A stretch of DNA of 64,000 nt from Aplectana chamaeleonis (Eukaryota > Nematoda > Chromadorea > Rhabditida > Cosmocercidae): positions 1 to 64,000 of the forward strand of contig JAPDOI010000131.1 in NCBI GenBank assembly GCA_029168955.1, written 5' to 3'. Below are positions 40,433-49,235 of the stretch, piece by piece (the first letter of the stretch is position 1; each line of letters begins with the position of its first letter). Below the pieces are notes generated by a model. That model saw only the letters and a program-made list of their open reading frames with translations. It was not told the DNA's origin and ran no database searches. Position numbers and translations under genes: made by a program.

Positions 40433-40754
40433 AGGCTGCTATGAGACTAATCACTGTAGTGTAATGTTGAGATGCATTGTCAATATCGCGTGATATCCAG
40501 AAATCCCTCGTCATGCTTGCCCATGCCGAACCACACCCTTCATTTCTGATCAGGAAATTCCTGAGGCTGATTAGGGCACCACAAAGTTCCAGCTCAAGCC
40601 CTAGCTCACTCTCTATTTGTAGGCAATAATCGCATAGGCTGCCAATACTGCATTTGGTACTGGGGTGGCTGACTGGGGTGTAGCATTTTGACAGATTATC
40701 GTTGTGACTCTAGCGATTGTTTGCAATTTCTGTGTATTTATGTGAAAATTACAG

Positions 40755-40795
40755 TTTGGCCTGAAGACGAGGTTAAACCTCGAAACGTTGTCAAT
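40755..40795 (+). ncRNA. Hammerhead-ribozyme-like motif in the PLE tail
   Basis: CTGAAGA is followed by a perfect hairpin (CGAGGT / ACCTCG with a TAA loop), then GAAACG and, a few bases on, GTC. This resembles the hammerhead core CTGAnGA - stem II - GAAA. Penelope-like elements are known to carry hammerhead motifs in their terminal repeats. Stem I is not convincing here, so activity is doubtful. Confidence 0.4.
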
Positions 40796-41155
40796 AGAAG
40801 CAGTTCGCCTATGAGTCTTCATTTGTACTCAAAAATCATCGGAGCATCATGGAGCTCAGAGAAAGATCATCTATTTTAGTCAAAAAAAAATCTGTAGGCA
40901 TTCCCATTTGAAAAACATGGAGGGGGGGCAATTCTTGCAAAGTACAAATCATTGTCAGAAAAGTTATCCTCAGAAAGATGCTCTTTGGATTAGTAGTGCA
41001 CCAGACAGAGCTTTGGAAAGTACGCCGAAGCTTACGGCCGGAGCCATAGTTGGCAGATCGGGTGTAGCCAGTTCGGCAAATAAGCATGAAAGAAATTTGT
41101 GATGGTCGACGAAAAATTACAGCCGGTCTGGCTGCGCGTACCGAAACGCGCATGA

Positions 41156-41375
41156 GGAGACGATGTGTCGTACAACATTTTGTTTCATGTACTTGGGGTG
41201 GCAACTCCGTGCGTGCGTGAGGATGTTATGAGATGCCGGCTTCTTATACCACATACTACTGAACTGGTCATCTGAGATCCTGATTCGTGTATTTAAGAAA
41301 GGCAGAAAACCCTTTTATCGCAGGATTCTCCGATGTAAGGCTTATTGAAGGGCACGCCGAGTTCAGTCTTGAAAA
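41156..41375 (-). mobile_element. Inverted fragment of a second Penelope-like element
   Basis: Read on the minus strand, this is roughly 90% identical by eye to 39,588-39,812 of the plus-strand element. Shared stretches include GAAGCCGGCATCTCATAACA and TAGTATGTGGTATAAG. A minus-strand open frame (40,836-41,204) continues with PLE-like but unaligned sequence. The two copies lie tail to tail, about 1.3 kb apart. The second may be a separate insertion or an inverted duplication. Confidence 0.8.
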
Positions 41376-41406
41376 TGTATGACGCCTTCGTGGAATCATT
41401 TTAAAG

Positions 41407-41649
41407 CTATAGTTGACGGCAATGTCAAAAGGACATGGTGCGGTTGCGGACTCGCACTAAAACTACGGTAGAATCTGGCACTTTGCTAGATTTCGTCATC
41501 GATCGGCGCCACAGCTGATATTCTCGTGAGCAGAGAGACGACGGTTGGCGCCGATCGATGACGAAACCTGGCAAAGTGCCAGATTCTACCGTAATTTAGT
41601 GCGAGTCCGCAACCGCACCATGTCCTTTTAACATTGCGGTCAACTGTAG
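41407..41649. mobile_element. Palindromic MITE next to the LTR element
   Basis: The left arm begins CTATAGTTGACGGCAATGTC and the right arm ends in CATTGCGGTCAACTGTAG. The arms pair through GGACATGGTGCGGTTGCGGA and AGAATCTGGCACTTTGC to GATCGGCGCC, leaving a ~35-bp loop. It shares its GGAC-TGGTG-GGTTGCGG motif and GGTAG arm with the palindrome at 37,313-37,571. The right end abuts the TAGG target duplication of the LTR element. Confidence 0.8.
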
Positions 41650-41650
41650 G

Positions 41651-42531
41651 TGTAAACGACGCTGGCCAATGCCGTTCATGTACGGGTGCGGTACTTACAG
41701 AAAGGTGGGAAACCCGCTATCCAAGGGGACGAACCTTTTTTATAACGATGATTTGATTTTCAAGATAGTGTTTGTGCACGTTGAGAACTGACTTTTTGTT
41801 AGCAAAGACGAATGTCAGAGGAAAACTATTGTTAACAGCAGATGGTACTAAGAAATAGAATCATAACCCGAGTTTTCATGTGAAGAAGTCAAAAGGGAGA
41901 GAGAGAGATGATGAGGTCCATCCCGAAGGGTGAGGAAACAAATGTAAGAATTAAATTCGGGTCAGAGAGACAACAGCGGTCTGGGGCATCACCGAAGTAA
42001 TTCCTCAGGGGGACTGTGAAGAAGAAGAAGAAGAAGAAGAAGAAGAAGAAGAAGAAGAAGAAGAAGGAGAAGAAGAAGAAGAAGAAGAAGAAGAAGAAGA
42101 AGAATAGATGTGTAGTCTGAGCTGCGAACTGTCTTTGCTGAATGCATCGTTGCTTTTATCCGGTGGTGCTTCACCAGATCTGTCCAATGGTCGTACTTGA
42201 ACAAGGGAGGATGCCGTACTGATTGTGATTGAACAATGCACGTCGTTGGATCGTGGATGTTAATTAATTCGTCGTTCGGCTGTACCTCAATGGATCGGTT
42301 GTCCTGTAAGAGATTTCCAATTAAGTTGCGTTGGGCTTGTACTTGAACAATGTGAACGCGGCGCCCACGCGTTTAATAATTTCGGTGGTGATGTCTTTTG
42401 TGTACTTTACGGCTTTGTATGATATTCGCATTTACCGTATACGCCAGTTGGTAGACGAATCAGCTTCCATATTCATTCTCGTACGTCGCACAGATTGGCT
42501 TTCCTGTAATCTCTTTTCCATTTTCCTTACA
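41651..42531 (-). repeat. LTR (downstream LTR in element orientation)
   Basis: 881 bp, TG...CA ends. It is nearly identical to the LTR at 45,390-46,203 apart from single-base changes and a long (GAA)n expansion at 42,018-42,104. A short open frame shared by both LTRs (from 42,331 and 46,003 on the plus strand) differs by amino-acid changes and is probably incidental. Confidence 0.87.
42018..42104. repeat. (GAA)n triplet expansion within one LTR
   Basis: About 29 GAA triplets with a single GGA interruption at about 42,066. The homologous position in the other LTR (about 45,757-45,776) has only a handful. The two LTRs were identical at insertion, so the tract changed length after that. It creates poly-Ser and poly-Leu frames on the minus strand that are not genes. 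Confidence 0.95.
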
Positions 42532-42544
42532 TCCTACCCTTTCG
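42532..42544 (-). other. Polypurine tract of the LTR element
   Basis: The minus strand reads GAAAGGGTAGGA directly before the TGTAAGG start of the LTR. This is the expected place and composition for the plus-strand priming site. Confidence 0.65.
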
Positions 42545-42568
42545 AAAAAGTTCCGTCCCGGAACTTCA

Positions 42569-43228
42569 TTAAAGGCAGCATACACGCTCGCAAGCATAGT
42601 CGAGATAACATCATAGATAGGTCCGCACGGCCCGTATTATGTCGTCAACGACGTTTGAAGCGCTGAGAACTGTCCAGGATGACAGTATTTGACAATGTTT
42701 GAGCAATCTTGCCTTCCACGCCCGTATTTTCACACCCCTTTGAGTAACAGAATGAGAATCGATACTTGTGAAAACGTGTGATAATTGAGAGTGATAGCAC
42801 TATCAAATGGGAGTGCACGAGAGAAATAGCTTGGTTTACTTGAGTATAACATGTTTGTGCACTGATAAAATCCTACATTTCAAGAGGTCAGCCAAAGTAG
42901 AGCGGCATTCTCGAAAGTGGACGAGAGTCATTAGGTATGCAGACATGTTATACTCAAGTAAACCAAGCTATTTCTCTCGTGCACTCCCATTTGATAGTGC
43001 TATCACTCTCAATTATCACACGTTTTCGCAAGTATCGATTCTCATTCTGTTACTCAAAGGGGTGTGAAAATACGGGCGTGGAAGGCAAGATTGCTCAACC
43101 ATTGTCAAATACTGTCAACCTGGCCAGTTTCCAGCGCTTCAAACGTCGTTGACGACATAGTACGGGCCGTGCGGACCTTTCTATGCTGTTATCTCGACTA
43201 TGCTTACGAGCGTGTATGCTGCCTTTAA
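42569..43228. mobile_element. Long fold-back TTAA element (AGGCAGCATACACGCTCG family)
   Basis: TTAA (42,569-42,572) then AGGCAGCATACACGCTCG at the left. The right end is CGAGCGTGTATGCTGCCT then TTAA (43,225-43,228). The arms are complementary for about 280 bp, almost without gaps, around a loop of roughly 95 bp. Both arms contain TTTGAAGCGCTGA-like, TTCACACCCCTTTGAGTAAC and CACTATCAAATGGGAGTG stretches. It is inserted 25 bp from the polypurine tract inside the LTR element, so it is younger. Relatives lie at 47,009-47,648 and 59,477-59,954. No coding capacity; transcription would give a long hairpin. Confidence 0.88.
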
Positions 43229-43805
43229 ACGCTGTCGTTGCGTAGATCACACGTCATTTGAGTCTATGTGTTGTGTGCGTTTCGGAAATGATGTGGCTTC
43301 CTGTCCTATTGAAAGATGAAAACCGAATTATGGCTAAGAAATATAACAATAAGTTTCGTTATTAGTGATGGTTTTATATGAGTCCACTCGTAGGTAGAGC
43401 CATACGCGTGCACCCATTTACAATTCAAGATAACGTGAGGTATACATGTCAGACAGCTAAGGGCAGTATGGGAGAGGAAAAACGAGATACAATGAGGAAT
43501 TGATGAACAACGACGGTATCACCTTATCTGATTCACATTTTTGAAGAAGATGAAGCTATTCAGAAATGAGAGATACAATGGACAAGGGTCATGATGAGTG
43601 TTACAAATGAAAAGAAGAGATATAAATATTGTTCAAAACACATATTCACAAAGGTAGTGATGGATTCATGCGTGTGATTATAATGCGAATTGATTTTATT
43701 AAAGAAAAAGGGGAGAATTAATCACACACATATGCCCATTTACCTTTCGGTATATGAAATTCTGTACTATCTGTAGGCCTCTGCATTCCGTTTTGCGTTC
43801 GTCTG
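43229..43805. other. Internal LTR-element sequence, unassigned
   Basis: AT-rich sequence inside the LTR element. I see no open frame of useful length and no retroviral motif on either strand. Confidence 0.5.
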
Positions 43806-44062
43806 CGCTGCTAAATTTGGAGAAGATCTAATTTGCGAATAAGTGCTGCTAGATATGGAGAAGGTGTCGTTTGCGAATAAGTGCTGCTAGATATCCAGAA
43901 GACGTTGGTTGCGAATAAGTGCTGCTAGATATGGAGAAGATGTTGTTTGCGAATAAGTTCTGCTAAATATGCAGAAGATGTTGGTTGCAAATTAGTGCTG
44001 CTAGATATGGAGAAAATGTTGTTTGCAAATAGGTGCTGCTAGATATAAAGAAGATTATGGTA
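43806..44062. repeat. 38-bp minisatellite, about seven copies
   Basis: TGCTGCTAGATATGGAGAAG starts recur at 43,844, 43,882, 43,920, 43,958, 43,996 and 44,034, always 38 bp apart. A partial copy lies on the left. Copies differ by a few bases (TATCCAG, AAATATGCAG). 38 is not a multiple of three, so it is unlikely to be coding. It lies inside the LTR element interior. Confidence 0.92.
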
Positions 44063-45369
44063 GAAATTTCGAATAAGGTTGGTAGCATTGGCGAAGAACA
44101 ACTCGTAGAATTTGAAGTTGTCGATTGAGGCGACTGTTGTGGTAGACTTTTGTTGAGAAGAAGTTATTGATGTTCTTGAAGTCGGAACCAAACGATCATA
44201 TATGGGAACAGGAGAAGCGCAGCTGCTGTGGGTATAACTGAAACAGCATCAGACAAGATTAAAACAAACGCATCTTACCATTCTCTTGAAGCTTTGCGCT
44301 GTATTGCGCTCGTTCCGATTGTCTTCTCCAAATATTGATCGAACGAAGTAGTGTTCTAGCACAAAGTCCGGCTTGAGTTGCCGTTCAGTGTTAAGATGAA
44401 GGAGAGTTTGAGTAAAATAGAAGGAGGAAAGGAGGAACTTAGTTAGAGACTTGGGAGGAAAGATCTCTGAAGGAAAAGATGAAGGAAAAAGAATCTGATT
44501 TTCGTCTTGGTTTTTTTTTATTTTTTTTGTTGTTAAAGAGAGAAAACTATGCTTAAAGCTTACGTACGTTACACTATTACCATGATGCAGGGAGGCATTG
44601 TTCTTCATTTTCAAGTTGCGTAGCAGACCGTGGCGCCGGATCGGTTTTCTGTTACAAAATAAATACATAGCTAAATGAAGTATGACTCCAGGTAGTTTCT
44701 TCCCCTTTGGAATTTGGAATTTGCCTTTTTCACAGCTTTGATACTACAGCCATGTTACATCCACGAAGGATGACAGGCACCAGCGTAGATGTTCCTACTG
44801 TGTGAAACTGCGGAGTTTCCTTCCGCCGAAGTGTTCTGAAACAGTTGAGAGACGTGTGAAATAAGACTAGTTCCTTCTAGTAGCAGCATCCATCGGTGAG
44901 ACGCACAGATACGTCTCTGCTTTTCCATGCTGCGTGCTCGTTCGGTTTGAGTGCTTACTTGACGCTTCTCCACTGATCTGCAATTCGCAAGGAAGGAAAT
45001 TTGTGATTCTGGAACATAGAAGAACTTGGTTCAATTTACTTCGGAAGGGGTTGAAAATGCGCAGGGATGCTCCTATCAACAACGAGAGGTGTGAGGGCGG
45101 GCATCAACAACTGAGGCCGGAATAAGCTCGCGAAAAATTTTACTACCCGTGGGGGGAGTGGACACATTGAAAAAACCCCCTGTCACACTATAATAAACGA
45201 CTTACTGCGTAAGACCCTCACTATTTACTTGCGAGCTGTGTGACTTTCCACTACTTAGCGCTTACAAAAATTTTACATTAACACGAGAACCTTCCGTAAA
45301 TAATGGGAGGGTTACTATGACCCGAAGGGATACCAGTCCCTGAAGGGATCTTCTCATCCAGATCACGGG
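44063..45369. other. Internal LTR-element sequence, unassigned
   Basis: The minus-strand leader and body of the LTR element. The longest minus-strand frame is 139 codons (44,249-44,668), lysine- and asparagine-rich, without a CCHC knuckle, DTG, or YxDD motif. Whether any remnant of gag is here could not be decided. Confidence 0.5.
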
Positions 45370-45389
45370 GTTCTAATCCGGGACCTCCA
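45370..45389 (-). other. Candidate tRNA primer-binding site
   Basis: Immediately next to the LTR end, the minus strand starts TGGAGGTCCCGGATTAGAAC. TGG would pair with the CCA of a tRNA 3' end. The complement contains GGTTCTAATCC, which resembles a tRNA T-arm, but its spacing to CCA is about four bases too short for a standard tRNA. The primer tRNA is therefore not identified. Confidence 0.5.
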
Positions 45390-46203
45390 TGTAAACGACG
45401 CTGGCCAACGCCGTTCATGTACGGGTGCGGGACTTAGAGAAAGGTGGGAAACCCGCTATACAAGGGGACGAACCTTTTTTATAACGATGATTTGATTTTC
45501 AAGAGAGTGTTTGTGCACATTGAGAACTGACTTTTTATTAGCAAAGACGAATGTCAGAGGAACACTATTGTTAACAGCAGATGGTACTAAGAAATAGAAT
45601 CATAACCCGAGTTTTCATGTGAAGAAGTCAAAAGGGAGAGAGAGATGATGAGGTCCATCCCGAAGGGTGAGGAAACAAATGTAAGAATTAAATTCGGGTC
45701 AGAGAGACAACACCGGTCTGGGGCATCACCGAAGTAATTCCTCAGAGGGGACTGTGAAGTAGAAGAAGAAGAAGAATAGATGTGTAGTCCGAGCTGCGAA
45801 CTGTCTTTGCTGAATCCATCGTTGCTTTTATCCGGTGGTGCTTCACCAGATCTGTCCAATGGTTGTACTTGAACAAGGGAAGATGCCGTACTGATTGTGA
45901 TTCAACAATGCACGTCGTTGGATCGTGGATGTTAATTAATTCGTCGTTCGGCTGTACCTCAATGGATCGGTTGTCCTGTAAGAGATTTCCAATTAAATTG
46001 CGTTGGGCTTGTACTTGAGCGAAGTGAACGCGGCGCCCACGCGTTTAATAATTTCGGTGGTGATGTCTTTTGTGTACTTTACGGCTTTGTATGATATTCG
46101 CATTTACCGGACACGCCAGTTGGTAGACGAATCAGCTTCCATATTCAATCTCGTACGTCGCACAGATTGGCTTTCCTGTAATCTCTTTTCCATTTTCCTT
46201 ACA
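45390..46203 (-). repeat. LTR (upstream LTR in element orientation)
   Basis: 814 bp, the partner of 41,651-42,531 with the same TGTAAACGACG start and CCTTACA end. It lacks the long GAA expansion. TAGG follows directly at 46,204-46,207. Confidence 0.87.
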
Positions 46204-46207
46204 TAGG

Positions 46208-47008
46208 ATAAGAGTCATGCCTAAGGCTTCGGATATGTACACTGTAGATAAGTATCCTTGCGTACCTTGTACTTTTTACTATTCTATATCTATATCCTTT
46301 TATACGCACAACCTGACAAATTTGAAGCTAAATTAAACTTTAAGCAATATTTTCCGGTCGTCTCGGGCGTGAAACGATGATCCCGGATTCCACAGACCTT
46401 TCAAGGGCGAGAAGCGCCCTGAAATTATAAAAAATTTCACCCACGATTTCTACTCTACTGTTTCTTATTTGAAGACAGTTGTCTCTGTACAATGTTTCAC
46501 AATGTGTGTAGGAGACCGCGAGCAGTCGTGAACTTGCCCTCAAACACTAAAGTCCGACGGAGAAAGTGCTTCATCGCGTTCTCTAAGCGTTGTGTGTTTA
46601 GCCAGATTCTTGGAACGCGTTGCTCTTCCAATCACTCAGGTCTCCTCCATGAGCACTTTGTTGACTGAGGAGCTCTCATCGTCCTCCCTTCAAGGTGGCT
46701 TCGCATCCAATCAAAAGCCGTCCACACCCAAGAGCATGGATGAACCATATAATACGCGACTACACTATTCTATACTATGGTTCATAGCCGAAAACCAGAC
46801 TGTATTGGAAACGATAGCTCACTAAGTATTATTATATGATAGCAGAAATGAATTAATTGAACACAGAAAAAGTGATATCATCAAATGACACTCGGGGATA
46901 GATTTTTTCCAAGAATATTCGCTTTCGAATTTTCAACACCTAGGAGACCGCGTGTCCACACTGCGCACCCATTGCTCTCTTGCCTCTGGAACCGCGTTCC
47001 CACATTGT
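46208..47008. other. Unassigned sequence
   Basis: About 0.8 kb, AT-rich, no gene supported. Nothing beyond short open frames is visible on either strand. Confidence 0.5.
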
Positions 47009-47648
47009 TTAAAGGCAGCATACGCGCTCGCAAACATGGTCGAGTTATCAGCAAAAATAGGCCTCCACGGCCCCTACCATGTCGTGAACGACGTTTGAAG
47101 CGATGAAAAGCATCCAGGATGACAGTATTTGACCATCCCTGTCACGTACACCCGTATTTTCACACCCCTTTGAGTAACAGAATGAAAAGTTGAACTTGAG
47201 AAAACATGTGGCAACTTAAAGTGACAGCACTATCAAAGGAGAGTGCACGAGGGAAACAGCTCGATTTACTTAAATATTACCTGTCTAAACACCCCTAAAC
47301 TCTCATCCACTTTCGAGAATGCCGCTCTACTCCGGCTGGCTTTTGAGAATGAAGGATTTCATCAGTGCACAAACACGTAATATCCAGGTAAATCGAGCTG
47401 TTTCTCTCGTGCACTCCCATTCGATAGTGCTATCACTCTCAATTATCACGTGTTTTCTCAAGTTTAACTTTTCATTCTGTTACTCGAAGGGGTGTGAAAA
47501 TACGGGCGTGCGAGACATCATTTCTCAAATATTGTCATCCTGGAGGATTTTTAGCGCTTCAAACGCCGTTGACGACATGGTAGGGGCCATGCGAGCCCAT
47601 TTATTTTGATATCTCGACCATGTTTGCGAGCGTGTATGCTGCCTTTAA
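47009..47648. mobile_element. Long fold-back TTAA element, second copy
   Basis: TTAA (47,009-47,012) then AGGCAGCATACGCGCTCG; right end CGAGCGTGTATGCTGCCT then TTAA (47,645-47,648). 640 bp with two complementary arms (both contain TTCACACCCCTTTGAGTAAC or a near-identical TTACTCGAAGGGGTGTG). It is the same family as 42,569-43,228, but the arms have diverged more from each other, so it is an older copy. Confidence 0.85.
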
Positions 47649-47879
47649 CCACCCAATTAACTCGATTTTTGTCGTTTCTTCAAAAAAAAAAGTTTTTCAT
47701 TTTAGCTGGAAGACCCGTACTAAAAAAAACTTATATAACTGGTGTGAAGACATGAGGCACCTTAATATTATTTTATACGGGTTCATTCATAACGAAATTC
47801 TCGGTTCTAAACCCACTGAATTAATTGGCCGTGGAGCGCGAGGTCGGTTACGCAAATCAGCCATGGGGCGCAAGGTCTT

Positions 47880-48326
47880 TTAAAGGCAGTGTCCACGATA
47901 AAAATCGTTTTCGAGTTTCCACCAGAAAACGAAGGTTTAGAGTCTGACTGTTTCATCAGTGAAGAAAGAATCACGAAAAACGTTGCGGAACATCCAAAAT
48001 CAGCTCTTCTTCTTGAAAGCCACATTTCAACAGCGGATGAAGTTGCGCGGGCATCGGCCTGAACTGGACAGCGCGCGCAAATACGCCCCAATGCTAGAAC
48101 TCAGCCGCGCTCGCGCTCCAATGCTAATGTAGAAGCGGACCAAACTGTTCCACGGAAAACTCGACCGCGAGCGGAAGGGCTAGCGCGAGCGGACTTCGGA
48201 GCCGTATGGAGCTCTTTCGTGTTCGTTTTCGTTCGTTCTTTCGACCCTTGTGCTCCAATGAGACCCTGAACTTTCGATTTCCAGCCAAAAACTGAGGACG
48301 AAGTTTATCGTGGACACTGCCTTTAA
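47880..48326. mobile_element. TTAA MITE (GTCCACGAT variant), first of a tandem trio
   Basis: TTAA then AGGCAGTGTCCACGATAA at the left; ATCGTGGACACTGCCT then TTAA (48,323-48,326) at the right. The interior is unlike the copies at 37,661 and 55,262. Its right TTAA is at the same time the left TTAA of the next element. Confidence 0.82.
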
Positions 48327-48880
48327 AGGCAGTGGTCACGATAAAAAACGTTATCGAAAAAAACTACAAAAGTCAGCTTGGATGGAAAATAGCTGAAAAA
48401 GTATGAAGGCAGAGCGGTGAAAAACGGTCTGGAATTCGAGTTTTCAAGGCCTAAAAATGCCAGTTCGTGCACACGTGCACAGCGCCAACGAAAAAGATCG
48501 CAGTCTCATACCGAGCAGTCAAAAATCACCGACATTCAGAGGAAGAAATGAATACAAATTTACGTAATAAAAACATTTGAGCAATGAACCAAAGAACTCC
48601 AGTCAATGTTTTTGACTAGATGTGCGCAAAAATCCGGAGGTTCACTGATTGAAATTCAATTTGAAGCCAGCTGATGTTCTTGATATAAGAGGTCATCGAT
48701 GCCGATGATGTGGAGTGGGCTCGTCCACCATCAAGAGACAAGAAAGTTCAGGCTTCAAATTTGGCCAAAAACAGTGGTTTTTTCGCGATTTTTTCTCATA
48801 AGTACCAGTACTCGAGACACAGAAAAGGGTTTAGAGAGAAAAAGACGACATGCAAATTAGATCGCGACCACTGCCTTCAA
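48323..48880. mobile_element. TTAA MITE (GGTCACGAT variant), second of the trio
   Basis: It starts at the shared TTAA with AGGCAGTGGTCACGATAA and ends GCGACCACTGCCT followed by TCAA, a decayed TTAA (48,877-48,880). Interior is about 550 bp, with no useful open frame. Confidence 0.75.
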
Positions 48881-49235
48881 AGGCATTATTCACGATAGAT
48901 TTCACTTCCAATATCTCCAGTTTACGGTAGGTCTGGTGACCTGTATATGTAGCAAGGCATGCTTAAAAAGTACACGAAAGCGATCTTTTCGTACTTAATT
49001 AGGCCCTCCCTTGCTAACGTTGATTTGAAGCGTGGAGGAGTTGACCGCTATGAAGGATGATACCTATCAATACAATCAAGCGATTAGCTCACTTGTCAGT
49101 ACTCCCTTGACTTGATTATTCCCTGTTATCTGAGTGTTCATTTGTTAACGTTGGAGGGCGGGCATTGCACTTTTGGGGTTTACTTTGCGCTCAAAGTTGC
49201 AAATTCCGATTTCTTATTGGCACTATTATATTCCG
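48877..49235. mobile_element. TTAA MITE, third of the trio, right end missing
   Basis: It starts AGGCATTATTCACGATAG directly after the decayed TCAA. The interior (TCACTTCCAATATCTCC, TACGGTAGGTCTGGTG, AAGGCATGCTTAAAAAG) matches the reverse complement of the element at 59,003-59,459. Similarity fades near 49,235, and I see no right terminal repeat. Confidence 0.65.

Larger units (their letters stand above)
38165..40870 (+). mobile_element. Decayed Penelope-like retroelement (PLE) with nested mariner
   Basis: The order reverse transcriptase, YIDD, thumb, zinc linker, GIY-YIG endonuclease is diagnostic of endonuclease-bearing Penelope-like elements. The coding part is split by a mariner and by several stops and frameshifts. 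Downstream of the endonuclease about 0.4 kb of non-coding tail holds a hammerhead-like motif near 40,761. Neither outer boundary nor a target duplication was identified. The start is set just after the upstream TTAA MITE and the end just after the hammerhead-like region. Confidence 0.85.
41651..46203 (-). mobile_element. Non-autonomous LTR retrotransposon
   Basis: Two direct repeats (41,651-42,531 and 45,390-46,203) start TGTAAACGACGCTGG and end CCTTACA, the TG...CA ends of LTRs. The 4-bp TAGG flanks the whole element at 41,647-41,650 and 46,204-46,207. On the minus strand the sequence directly after the upstream LTR starts TGGAGGTCCCGGATTAG, as a primer-binding site should. Just before the downstream LTR is a purine tract, GAAAGGGTAGGA. 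The orientation is therefore minus. The interior is 2.86 kb, of which 660 bp is a later fold-back insertion. No gag, protease, reverse transcriptase or integrase motif is visible, so it is a non-autonomous or internally deleted copy. The LTRs look very similar, implying a recent insertion. Confidence 0.85.

Noticed and set aside
41989..42241. Poly-Leu and poly-Ser open frames
   Set aside because: They come from the (GAA)n tract inside an LTR.
44249..44668. 139-codon minus-strand frame as a gag remnant
   Set aside because: No zinc knuckle or other gag signature; composition is low-complexity.
45305..45389. tRNA gene suggested by GGTTCTAATCC and partly pairing GGAGG/CCTCC ends
   Set aside because: The T-stem does not pair, spacing to the 3' end is about four bases short, and no anticodon arm is convincing. 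It fits better as the primer-site region of the LTR element.
45390..46203. Simple segmental duplication as explanation for the two ~0.85-kb direct repeats
   Set aside because: TG...CA ends, TAGG flanks, and correctly placed primer and purine tracts fit LTRs much better.
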